A DNA stretch of 64,000 bases from Escarpia spicata (taxonomy: Eukaryota > Annelida > Polychaeta > Sabellida > Siboglinidae), in the NCBI GenBank assembly GCA_963995525.1, contig OZ023206.1:44894665-44958664 (forward strand). The letters run 5' to 3'. The position numbers and the translations under genes were made by a program. The notes under the pieces are model-generated. The model was not told the DNA's origin, ran no database searches, and worked only from the letters and a program-made list of their open reading frames with translations. Positions 48,223-58,785 of this stretch are shown here, piece by piece. The number at the start of each line of letters is the position of its first letter. The stretch's first letter is position 1.

Positions 48223-49226
48223 GCAAACAAAATAAGACAACTTAGTTTTATGACCATACCTACAGAATACCTGCCAATTTCGTGAAATTCGGGAGTTTGG
48301 ATCTTTAGGGTATCTTTCAGTCTGCCATGATGCAAGCAAATATCACGGATTATCTCTCAAAATCTCCAACAGCATCCCTCCCTCCGACTCTCAGACAACG
48401 CAACACCACGGGTGCTGAACCGCGGAATTTCTGCGAACAATCGCCAACAGCACTGCCGATCATTGAATCTTCGAGACGACGAACCGGTAAAGTTCTGGCG
48501 ACAAATCTCAGCACCTCTCGTCTTCTGATATGAAGATTCGAAATAACGCAACGAGACACCGGAACACGGGAAGCGAACTGAACCGCAGATGAATTTCGAA
48601 TTTCTTAAACGAATAAATATTTTTGCGGTTTCAAGAAGTATTCTTATCGGATGTTTTGGTGCAACGCTACTTGTGATTGGTGTGATTGTTCAAACTCGCG
48701 TGAAAACGCCTCGAAGTTTAATTAAGCTACCCATCACGTGACCTGTTGCCTAGCTAAACCTAGAGTCAAGAGATCAGAAAGCACGTGGCGTGTTCGGACA
48801 TACCGACATATATTTTGTTGAAATACTGTTCACAAAAGTATTTCTTTATGACAATAACATAAGACAAGGGTTTCTAAAGTGACATTTCTATGAGAGAATG
48901 TTTGATTTATGAGATGCCATGCTGCAATAATAATATAATTCACGTACGTAACCGTTATCGTGTATGCCACTATGCTATAAAGAAGCATTTTGGTAGATGC
49001 TTTGTTGAAAGGAAACTTTCTCTTGATTTTACATGTTTGGGTGGTAACGTTCTAACTAAATTAGAGTGGCAATTGTTTTAAGCAAGATGAGTTTACTAAA
49101 ATTCAAGATGGCCGAAATTGGGCAGATTTTACATTAAAATGTGACTTTACATAATTCCTTACATGTTTATAATGGTAGTAGTATTAAATGTGGGTCGTGT
49201 CGTATAAGAAAAATTACGTCATTTGT
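48223..49226. other. Non-coding interval, possible intron of PLAT gene 2
   Basis: No gene recognised. Bases 48350-48520 contain two related ccaacagca-centred segments about 77 bases apart, probably a small decayed repeat. Confidence 0.4.
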
Positions 49227-49282
49227 AGGTCAAAATCAGAAGTCAAGGTCAACCCATAGGTCAATGCCAAATATCAAGGTCA
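49227..49282 (+). promoter_or_regulatory. Cluster of AGGTCA half-sites
   Basis: Four AGGTCA hexamers in 56 bases: 49227-49232, 49246-49251, 49258-49263 and 49277-49282. The second and fourth are TCAAGGTCA, the extended half-site of ERR and NR5A/FTZ-F1-type nuclear receptors. It could equally be a short degenerate (GTCAA)-type repeat. Confidence 0.35.
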
Positions 49283-49286
49283 ATAT

Positions 49287-50386
49287 TTGAGTCAATGTCA
49301 AGTGCCGCCCCGGCGACGTCGAATCCATAGAGCGAACCAAATCAGTAAAACACGCGCTCTTGGCAAACAAACAGATTGTGGAGACAAGATCTGGAGGGAT
49401 CGATGTCTAGGTTACTTGGAAGCGGCGTTTGTTGATTGCAATGTTCAAGCCTTCAAAGTATTTGAGAGGCGCATTGCTGACAACTGGAAATGCTGAACAT
49501 GTGGACTGTATCCTATCAAAAGAAGGATTTTGAAGACTTGGACGTGGCTACAAAAACGGTCTAAGCACTCTTGGAAAACACTTGTACGATGTGCGCGACA
49601 ACTACTTGTAGACACCACCAATGTCACAACTTCTACCGATACCACCAACCGCAGACTTATGCGACGAGGACGAGCCGACCAGTCGTCCGACCATTCGACC
49701 GAGCAGCTCTCCTCCCTCACCGTCGAAACCGGAGGTCGTCAGAGTGGAAACTCTGGAACGAAGGTTAAGCATCGACACCGTTATCGTGAAAGGAATCCTT
49801 ATCGAATAGGAACGCCAAAACACCCCCTTCCGTATCGGGTGAAGAAATTGCAAGAAGCAATGATTGTCAACGGTCGCGATCACTTGATGTACGATACAAT
49901 ACTACACGGTTAGGTGGACGGTGGCAAGCATGTCATGGTGGCATGTGCTTTATCGAGACAGCGACTGGTCAATGTATGTGGTTGACGTCATTCTACCAAT
50001 GTATGACCAGTCTGGAAGAAGTGAATGCCCACGCCTTTTCTCTTATGCACGAAACGATGCAGACCTACAAATTGAACGTTTTGATAGGAACTTGCGTGTC
50101 ACTCACCATTAGAAAAACTCAAAGAGCTACCTACAAAAACTACAACATAGAGGTGGTACACTAGAGTTCGATCCCTGTGATAGCCTCTCTCTGCTGCCAA
50201 CCCGGCTGATGTCACAATTACCGACGCTGCTAATGCGAAAACAACTCCCGACATCTACCGTCGCCACCGATGTCACAACTTCCGCTCCTACCGTTGCTGG
50301 TCCGAACTTCATCGCCGACTTTCCTGTGTCCGAAATGACGAAGACGCCTGCACGTCACATAGCAAGTATCGTCGTTGACCTTTGAA
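49287..50386 (+). pseudogene. Unclassified degenerate coding-like region
   Basis: Several consecutive open stretches in different frames have protein-like composition. LGYLEAAFVDCNVQAFKVFE is followed by a stop. A Pro/Ser-rich part, DLCDEDEPTSRPTIRPSSSP, is followed by VETLERRLSIDTVIVKGILI. A last frame runs WSMYVVDVILPMYDQSGRSE, CPRLFSYARND and, across one stop at 50110, SYLQKLQHRGGTLEFDP, remaining open to TGA at about 50384. I do not recognise the family. It resembles a decayed transposon gene more than a host gene because of the frame changes. Confidence 0.3.
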
Positions 50387-50789
50387 GACGACAATGTCCC
50401 TGCTGCGAGATAAGCGATCCTGGTCAACTTCATCACAAGTGTATGATACCTGTTGACATTCTAATTTACATGCACTTTGACAAGGCCGTTGAGGTCATTA
50501 ATTCAACCACATGCATTAAAAAACTGGAAGAGAGTTTTATTAGAGGCAGGTTTTATATTATCCGACATGACATACGAACAATTGTGTAACATCAAACGTT
50601 GTTTACAAAACTTTGTACAAAAGCAGTAGCGAAACAATGTCCAGCCTCTGCTTCTTGTAGCTATGGGAGATAATCCTTATCTTGTGATATTTTCCCTAGA
50701 ATAAGTACCGTGCACTCTAGTCACTTTCATCATTTGCGTAAACTAAGGAAACGAAGTTAGTTCATCCGTTTACCTGTATGGTCGCCGGA
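50387..50789. other. Non-coding interval
   Basis: No feature recognised. Confidence 0.4.
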
Positions 50790-51785
50790 ACTACCCTCGG
50801 AACCTATCCTACTTAGAGAAACGCCATCTACCGTATATGTCGCATCTCTATTCGTCGACATTTCCTAAAATTTAAATATGAGGTATAGTGTCATATAGGA
50901 GAAAACTTATATATGCACACATCATCTTTCTGGTGACACACTTCCTGAATTTTTGTAGTAAAAAACACTTGACGGCTATGACATTCGTATAATTTTCTGA
51001 AATTTGTCGCGCTATCTAGTATAAATCGTACCATTAGGAAGGTGGCGTCTTTCAAAAGATTCACTTCCGGTTGCACGAGTTCCGATAATATAAAGAATGT
51101 GGGCGGCAACGGGATAGCTAATATCCGGCGCCACTCAACGACCAACAGGGTAACTAGTCAGATGAACGCCATCTATCGTCGATCTCGACTCTCTTTTCGT
51201 CGACACGTTTCCGGGAATTAGTGGAACAGTAGATAAGGCCGCGAGAGTCTCGTGATTTCCTGTATATTTGCACTTCTGGCGTAGCGTCCCCTCGTCCATA
51301 ACTCGAGTACTACGTTACATGGTGGCGCTACCTAGCCAGTAAAAACGAATGAGAATCATTATTACCTTCATCTAGAAGAACCCACACTACTAGGAAGCAA
51401 CCATCTTTCCAATCATTCACTTCCAGTCGCACCACTTCCCTTAATATAAGTATATATGCACCCAGCCGTGACAGATAGTCGACTTCCGGCGCCACCCAAC
51501 GACCACCAATGTAACTAGTTGGAATAATGTCATCTACCGTGGATGTTCTGTCTCTATCAGTCGAAAAACTTCCGGTAATGATAAAACCGTAAAGGCGGCC
51601 ATGACAGTCAAGTGGCTTCTCTTATGACAACATTTCATCGTAGCGCCCCCTTGTGAAAATTAAGTGGAGTACTACGTTACATGCCGAGGTAATCTAGCGG
51701 ATGTACAACTTTCTAACATTATTGCGTATGAGTCGTAAATTCATGCCAGTGTAGTGCACTACCGAGGTATCTGGCTGTCTCACTA
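50790..51785. repeat. ~350-bp tandem repeat, three diverged copies
   Basis: cgccatctaccg at 50823, cgccatctatcg at 51168 and gtcatctaccg at 51529 mark successive copies with periods near 345 and 361. Other shared landmarks are cttccggt, ggcgccac(c/t)caacgacca, gtaactagt and gagtactacgttacatg. Old and substitution-rich; possibly a satellite fragment. Confidence 0.7.
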
Positions 51786-52124
51786 AATATTCCAGAATGT
51801 TGTAGTAATACAAAACGATGGATTACACGCCTGTTTGTAGTCTTTTCAGACACATGACTAAAGTCGTGCGCAATAGTGAAGTAGGGTCGTGTGTGACAGT
51901 TTGTTCACATTGACTCGTGGTAAACTGATATGGTAACCAGATATGACTTATTGCTGTTGTTCACCACATATGAGACACGAATTTAAGTCTTTCACACATT
52001 TTCCCTCAAGTGAGCGCCACTTAACCTTTGATCTGTTGACTTATTTATTGAAGTCTTTGACCTATTTTTGTAGTAAACAAAATAAGAGGCACACATTTAT
52101 GAAGTATAGTTGTAACGCAGAAAG
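51786..52124. other. Non-coding interval
   Basis: No feature recognised. Confidence 0.4.
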
Positions 52125-53081
52125 GTGTCCCGCGATGCCAAATTGCCCGTGTACTTTGCGGACTTCTTACAGAATGCCACAGACAAGGAAGAGCTCTTCA
52201 AACTTCTGACGGAAGAAGGAGTGAAACACGAGTTAACTACAAACAAACTAACTAAGTGTATATTACCATTGATTCAAGTGTAAAGTCGAATCGCGCTGAT
52301 ATATCAATGTCGGCGAATGACCACGAAGAGGCGGACAGTAGAATATGTCTACATGTAGACTGTGCGCTAAATGAGAGGGCAACTACTGTTCTCGTCAGAA
52401 CCGTAGACACCGACGTAGTTGTTATTTTGGTGGGAGTCTTTCACGATCTTGTCCAGCACAATCCAGGAATGCAGTTGTTGGTTGGATTTGGTACAGGAAA
52501 GCACTTCCGCTACTGCCAAGAACTTGGGGAGGGAAAAGCTCGTGCTTTGCCATTTGTTCACGCCTTCTCAGGTTTTGATACAACATCTCAGTTCAGCTGT
52601 TAAGGCAAGAAGTCAGCTAGCACGGAAGGCATGGAAAGCCTATCCGACAGCCCCAGCTGGTTCTATCACCGCAACTCAGACTGGATTTGTACCTTATTCA
52701 ACCTGATTGAGCGTTTTACATATATCATGTACGACATGCAGCATTACATCGCATGTCAAGGTGAACGACCTTCGACACGAGCTGTTCCCAAGGAGGGTGA
52801 AAATGATGGAGAAGCTTCCTCCAACCAAGAGTGCACTGCTTCAACACACAAACCGATGCCTATACCAAGCCAGTATATTGAGAAATAGTCTGAAGCTGCT
52901 TGGGTGGACAAGAGGAGACTCAGGATGGCGTCCAGTCTAGAAAACACTACCAGCTGCTGCTGTTGGCTGTAGAGAACTGATCAAGTGTGGTTGCAAGGCT
53001 GAACCCACTTGTCCGAAGAAATGCAAATGCAAGAACCCCGGGCTCATATGCTGTCTCTGCCGTGGACTTTGTGAGGGTTAA
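52125..53081 (+). pseudogene. Relic of a repetitive gene family with PIN/XPG-like acidic motifs and a Cys-rich tail
   Basis: Frame 1 reads AKLPVYFADFLQNATDKEEL, FKLLTEEGVKHELTTNKLT. A shift near 52260 gives NDHEEADSRICLHVDCALNE, TVLVRTVDTDVVVILVGVFH, GFGTGKHFRYCQELG and ALPFVHAFSGFDTTSQFS. After another shift and indels come FPRRVKMMEKLPPTKSALLQ and HTNRCLYQASI. The end is LIKCGCKAEPTCPKKCKCKN, PGLICCLCRGLCEG. I recognise this arrangement (H-E-E-A-D-T-R, V-D-T-D, G-C-D-T-T-S, Cys-rich end) from multi-copy uncharacterised proteins in marine invertebrate genomes. The spacing of EAD, TxDxD and GCD acids resembles the metal site of PIN/FEN1-type nucleases; that function is inference. GCD is GFD here, and three frame breaks mark it dead. 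Confidence 0.65.
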
Positions 53082-54189
53082 GAAAAAGCTCATGTCAACG
53101 GCATGTGAGGAATTAGTTAGTACTGTCAGGAGGTGTTATTTAATTAGTTAGTTAATTAATTAAGTAAATGTCACTGCCTCTATTAATGTAGATGTGCACC
53201 ACGTATCAATGTTCAATGCTATATATTACACACGTGCCGCTGTATGTCTCATTTGACATTATTCTCATGTTAATCGGACGGTAGATATAATACACACGCT
53301 TGCTCTTTGGACATAACTTGTCGAATATTTCAAGTGATAACGATCCATTGTAGTGCTTAAATAAATAGTAATCATTGTACCAATAGTTGCTGTGTATGTT
53401 CTGGATAAGCAAGGTTAAAACGTATACTTAGTTTATTTTTATGTGAAAGTGATATGTGAAACTGCCAGCAAACGTAATTAGTTTAGCGAACCATAGTAGC
53501 CATTTGGCATTTCTGCCAATTTGATAAAGTATACGACGAAAAGTAGATTTTTTTAAACATACTGTAACCTTCCGAAACACAAATACATATTGTTTGAGTG
53601 TTACTATATGGTAGAAATGGAATTATGTCATCATTTGACTTTTGACCTTTATCTGACCTTGGCTTTCAAAACCGGGCAGCTTCCTCTCAAAAGTTATATA
53701 TGGTCATAAAGTATACGTGTGCAGAATATTTCGTTTGGAAATTGCCATGATAAAAAGAAGACCATAGATATGTTTTTGTTCATTTGACGGCCATTTTGAA
53801 TTTTTGCAAATTAGTAAATCATCATGTGGAAAGAGAAGTGATTCAATATATAAAGCAGCCTTTGTAAACGAACGAAAAATGAACAACAGAAAACACGTCC
53901 CAAAAATGCTTATTTGAACGATTGCTTGTACCATTACGGTTCGCCAAATCCAAGCAATCTTGATACCGTTTGAAAGCTTACGATTTCGGCTATTCAAATA
54001 TATAAATGGTTTCCTGGGAGTCATTTCTAAAATAAACTATAAACGGACATACAACGGCGCTAATTCCGGTGTCTTAGATGTTGTTTCGTCGACACAGTAC
54101 ACCACTCTACCGATTGAGACACTATCTGATTTCATGGTATAAGCTCCACCCGTCCTTTCAAATGGATGCAAAAATGACATAGCCAAGTA
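53082..54189. other. Non-coding interval
   Basis: No gene recognised. A patch near 53633-53664 contains TTGACC/TGACCTT half-sites in the opposite orientation to the 49227 cluster. Confidence 0.4.
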
Positions 54190-54276
54190 GGAATGACGTC
54201 ACAATCACGTATATCAACCAACCAACGCAACGAATTTTGACCCGTTGATTGGCGTACGTTATTGTGACGTCACGCC
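54190..54276. promoter_or_regulatory. Imperfect inverted repeat with two CRE palindromes
   Basis: TGACGTCA occurs at 54194-54201 and 54265-54272. They sit in inverted flanks (aatgacgtcacaatcacgta, and acgttattgtgacgtcacgc read in reverse complement), so the 87-base segment can fold. TGACGTCA is the CREB/ATF site. No gene start is recognised next to it, so its role is unclear. Confidence 0.4.
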
Positions 54277-54770
54277 GACGTAGATGTTTATCGGCTTTGC
54301 TGCGATCAAAGCACATAAGTTTCGTTGCGGTTTAAAAGTGGGTGGAGCTTATAACATGAAATCAAGAAATGGTGAAGGGCGCATGTCTGAACCTATGCAA
54401 ATGATGAAAACAGCGCCGCAATCGGAAGATTATTGTATCCGCCGCCAACAACGTTCGGAACCGTACAGAACACCGAAAACGGCACGATTGTAAGTCCGTT
54501 TATAGGAGTTCTATGAACGGTTACCGGGAAATATAAATGACGCTAGAATAACAAAAAGTGGATCCTTTCAAATGATACCAAAACCGTCGGGACAGGACGA
54601 GCCACGTGGGTGCTAGTGATCGTAGAATTTCATGTTTTGGACGTATTCTGAGTTGTTCATTATCCGCTCGCTTATCTATTTTTGGTATTCGTTATCAAAA
54701 ATGCTATGTCGTGTTATTGCTGGGATGTGCTGACAGACGCTGTTTTGATTTTAAAAAATCAAACAGATAA
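54277..54770. other. Non-coding interval
   Basis: No gene recognised. The phrase cctttcaaatg(g)at recurs (54152, 54561) in similar surroundings, suggesting a decayed repeat. Confidence 0.4.
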
Positions 54771-55090
54771 AGGTAAGTTATTCTATAGCGCAGTATCTGC
54801 GACTGCTCAAAACTCTAAACACTCTACTCCCCGCAGAACTGTTCAATTGAACACTATCTCGGCTTCTCTTGGAAGCATCCAGCCACGCTGCAATTGTTGC
54901 GCGAAGAATTGTCGTACACAAATATCCAACACTTTCTGTCGCCATGTACTCATCCATACGGCTGAGTGAACTGGAGCAACACGACGTGAACGAACTTGAC
55001 AAAGTTTAGACACGGCAGCACAGGATTCGATCCAGGTTTCTGTCGTTTGAGAGTCCGACGCTCTAGCTACTGCACCACAGTGCTCCATTT
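54771..55090 (-). mobile_element. tRNA-derived SINE, copy 2
   Basis: The minus-strand head reads GTGGTGCAGTAGCTAGAGCG (A-box region) and GGATCGAATCC (B box), about 45 bases apart, as in a tRNA promoter. The body keeps gcgcaacaattgcagcgtgg and ends ...ctatagaataacttacc. Aligns end to end with 46731-47045. Confidence 0.85.
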
Positions 55091-56235
55091 TGGTATAAGT
55101 GTCCCTACCTCGTTGTCACCTGTCGAACTCTATTAATTTGAGTCACCTCGCCATTTCCCATGACCGGATTTGATGTTGACGGACCAGTAAAGATGACGTG
55201 TGTTAAGACGCATATTGTAATATATATATATTTTTAAATAATGATTTATTATATAATAACCGAAGGCCCATGCATTAATAATCTCAGGGGTACCCATTTT
55301 GTAATACTATGTGTCACATTAAAATGTTTATTTACAAAATGCTCTCCTTTTTTAGTCTGACTGCAGTCGTATTTCAATTTGGAATAAAGTAGCAGTAGGG
55401 TAACAGAATTGTGTAGCCAACAAAGCATTTTCGACTTTGTTCTTTGGACTGTGTTGATGACCTCCTGGTGTTGATTTGCTGGCGAGGCAGCTTTCGTTGC
55501 TTGAACTTAGCATATTTGAAATGCTCATTTTGCAAAGTTCCCATCCCAATTCGTGCATAGCTGAAAACATATCAAATCAGAAGGCAAACTGTTAAAATGC
55601 TGTAAGGAAACGACTTTAAATTTAGAAACTCCCGATCTATCACGTAGAATTTTGATTGTGGCGCACACAAACCGCGAAATAGCGGATCTATCAAATACGT
55701 CATCGCTAAGAGCAGGATGCGAGATTCAGTTTGAAACGAGCCGCTCTTAATACTACTACTAATAATAATAAAAATAATTAGTTAACTTCTAATGCGGTTA
55801 ATTCCTTGGAAACCAAGCTCAGAGACGCACCAAAACAAAAGGATTGGTCAATCTCAAAATCCATTAAAATATTCCAGTTGTCAACGGATGGGTCAAGGTG
55901 CTAAGGAGAGCTATGGTTGATTAGGCGAAGTAGAAGACTTTCAGAAATCACCGAATCTCACGTATCACATGGCTCGAAATTCGTCAAATTATCTGCTTAT
56001 CCAGCGGACAAATAAAACCGACGACATGTTCAGTATAAATATGACAAGGCAAAGATCAGTTACGCTAGTACTGGTTGGTGGCAGACTATGGGAAAAATCA
56101 GTGTGAAGGACTAGGAAGTGCAATTTAAAAGGATGGTGTTCTTATGTCCCAAACTATCCAGTTGTGTGACTGTTCAACGCGGTTAATACTTCACCCCCTG
56201 ACAGACATGTCAATTAATCTCATTTGCTCTGGGAA
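55091..56235. other. Non-coding interval
   Basis: No gene recognised. A 72-codon minus ORF at 55352-55570 has no family features. Confidence 0.4.
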
Positions 56236-56383
56236 GTGCGATGCCTGGGGGAAACAGTTCTCAACATGTGGGCAATTAAACACTCTTGTCCGTATCCACA
56301 CCGGGGAGAAACTAAAAGCAAAATTTACAGAAAGTGGTAGTTTGAAGTTACATGCCCGTGCCCACACTGGGAAGAAACCCTAG
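56236..56383 (+). pseudogene. C2H2 zinc-finger remnant
   Basis: Reads KCDAWGKQFSTCGQLNTLVR, IHTGEKL, then a shortened segment and FTESGSLKLHARAHTGKKP before TAG. These are C2H2 fingers with classical TGEKP linkers. In the first finger the second Cys is Trp (CDAW for CDAC) and the first His is Leu or Val (NTLVR for NTHVR). The next finger has lost its C-x2-C half. This is probably a processed or duplicated fragment of a KRAB-less multi-finger gene. No further fingers are seen on either side. Confidence 0.8.
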
Positions 56384-56888
56384 ACTAGTTCAAACTTTTC
56401 TGTAAATACGTGTGTAGACTATGCATGCAATTTTGGATAATGTAATTATTGCTTTCATTTTCTGATTATGTAGTGACATTTTGGCTTAAACAATAAATAA
56501 CTATTTGTTGATAGTTAATTGTTATCTACGGGTAAGCGTGCGCACCTATGCATTGTGGCTACATGGTTTTACCATATTAATGTTTTACTGAATATGATAA
56601 TAGTCTGATGGAATTATGTCACCATTATTCTTATTGGGTGTTTTCTTCTTGTCCTGCTCAGTTGCTTTAAGGAATAAAAATGTTGTTCTTTGCAAACTGT
56701 TGATGTCTAATAATTGTAATGCGTGTTTTCATGAGCGTACCAGAACACATTATTCTATTTCAATGTTGCGTACCTTGTCATGTCTTCATGTTTGTTATAA
56801 TTGTGAACCTTTGTACGTTTATAATACTAGACCTACGTTCAAATTGACATGACAACATTTTTGACTGATTTTCTTTTTTCTAAAGAAA
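56384..56888. other. Non-coding interval
   Basis: AT-rich. The 3' part leads into a LINE endonuclease and may belong to it. Confidence 0.4.
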
Positions 56889-57668
56889 ATGGTCACGGAA
56901 ACTCGTTGCCAACAACTCGTTGCCAACATTGCACCACAGATATATTTTTTCTATCGTCAACCACGGTTAGTTGGTAGGGGTGGAGGTGTTAGTTTTCTGT
57001 TGTCAGGTCTTTTTAAAATTAAAATGTACACTATTCGTGCATACTCTAGTTTTGAGTCAATTTTAATTGGAATTTCTTATTGTTCGTTTATTGTATTTTA
57101 TCTGCCTGTTTCGTCCACCTGGAGAGGCACCTAGTCTCTCTGAAGAATTTCAACATCTTTATGATAATGTGTCAACTTTAAATACAGATTTATATACATT
57201 TTGTGATTTTAATCTTCAATTGGATGCGCCTATGACAATAACCACTTCTTTCTGTGAGATTCATTCATCGTTTGATTTAAAACAGCACTTGACATTTTTA
57301 CGCACATGATTTACGGCCATTGGCTTGATCTTTATATAACTCGGTCAACTTATAATATAATTATTTAGAAGCTTACAGTTTCTGATGGTTTGTTGGATCA
57401 TCATGTTGTAATATTATTGTTTCCACAACAGCATCAATATCCAAACAATGATATTCTATGATCAGATCTGTTTAAAAAATCAACACGTGATGAACATGAC
57501 ATGTATAGATAACTTTGTGTTGTACTTTGTTGCCTTAATAAACATGCTCCAGTTGCCTATACATTTGTTTCGCAAAGAGGACTCTCTCCTTGGATGACAC
57601 TGAAATCCTGCATTCTAAAAGATTACATCGATTCCCCGAACGAGTATAACGTAGAAAACGGTCATCAT

Positions 57669-57835
57669 CACGTTATACTAAGCAGTGTCATCATTAGACT
57701 GGTCACGTTATACTAAGCAGTGTCATCATTAGACTGGTCACGTTATACTAAGCAGTGTCATCATTAGACTGGTCACGTTATACTAAGCAGTGTCATCATT
57801 AGACTGGTCACGTTATACTAAGCAATGCCGTCACT
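57669..57835. repeat. 35-bp tandem repeat inside the LINE relic
   Basis: cacgttatactaagcagtgt then catcattagactggt repeats at 57669, 57704, 57739 and 57774, with a degenerate fifth copy at 57809. Near-identical copies mean recent expansion within the endonuclease-RT linker. Confidence 0.95.
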
Positions 57836-58248
57836 GTAATAAGCAAATGGAAAAAAGCGAAGTCAAATTATTTAACAAAAAATTGTATAATTTAACTCTG
57901 GATATCCTACGTTCTCTTTGTGATGTTTCCAGGTTATTAAAGCTAAATATACCCCCATTGGTTCTGTTTTCTCGGTTCACACTTTACACAATGCTACTGT
58001 TGAGGAAGTGAGGAAAATAACTTACTAATGTAATAAATGTATCTCTGACTTCAGTTTTCTAGATGATTTTAAACCAGCGCTTGTAAACCCACTTCTTAAC
58101 AAGACAACTTTGCCAAAGCCAAATTAATTAATTATAGACCGGTTTCTAATCTTAGCTTCATTTCCAAGATACTCAAAAGACTGTCGCAAGACTCAATCTG
58201 CATACAAACTACTCCATTCTACAGAGTCTACTCTCTTAAAAGTGCACC

Positions 58249-58249
<1 letters not shown>

Positions 58250-58281
<32 letters not shown>
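58250..58281. repeat. (TA)n microsatellite
   Basis: About 15 TA units inserted in the LINE RT coding relic. Confidence 0.9.
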
Positions 58282-58284
<3 letters not shown>

Positions 58285-58498
58285 CATATGGATAAAGATA
58301 AGGTAACTTCGCTTACCTTGCTCCAGCTGTCTGCTGCCTTTGATACAATTGATCACACCATTCTCATAAATCGTTTATCTTCAAGGTGTAACTGGTGCAC
58401 ATTTGAATTGGTTTTCGTCATATTTAAATGATCCACAATACGCAGTTAATATTGGAGATTGTGTTTTCTTCTTTAAAAAAAAAATTGTAGTAATTATT

Positions 58499-58622
58499 TA
58501 ATCGCCACAAAAATTAAAATATGGGAATTATATAACGATGTTTCTAAATTGTATTTATCCAAACAAATATAATGTAATGGATATATAATATATCCATTAC
58601 ATTATATTTTATAATGTATTAA

Positions 58623-58673
<51 letters not shown>

Positions 58674-58785
58674 GCGGTAATATAATGTAATTATTTATAT
58701 AAAATCAAATGGTGATCTGTCTGGATAAATACAATTTAGAAACAACGTTATATATAATTACCATAATTTAATTTTGTGGCGAATA
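58499..58785. mobile_element. Foldback MITE with ~65-bp inverted repeats
   Basis: The left arm (tcgccacaaaaattaaaata, then ctaaattgtatttatccaaa) and the right arm (tctggataaatacaatttag, then taatttaattttgtggcga) are reverse complements with few mismatches. The centre holds a perfect 22-bp-arm palindrome at 58564-58608 and a (TA)n run at 58628-58669. Non-coding. It lies immediately after the truncated LINE. Confidence 0.85.

Larger units (their letters stand above)
56889..58470 (+). pseudogene. Non-LTR retrotransposon ORF2 relic (endonuclease and RT start)
   Basis: Endonuclease: RGGGVSFLLSGLFKIKMYTI, IRAYSSFESILIGISYCSF, LYTFCDFNLQLDAP (GDFN as CDFN), SFDLKQHLTF, and in other frames a LIFI-TRST segment and SDGLLDHHVV. 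Linker: DEHDMYR, LNKHAPV, then a tandem array (57669-57835). RT: KLINYRPVSNLSFISKILKR, then a (TA)n run, then VTSLTLLQLSAAFDTIDHTI in mixed frames and LNWFSSYLNDPQYAVNIGDC. The copy ends at 58470, before the palm aspartates, where a foldback MITE follows. It contains many stops and frameshifts. Confidence 0.82.
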
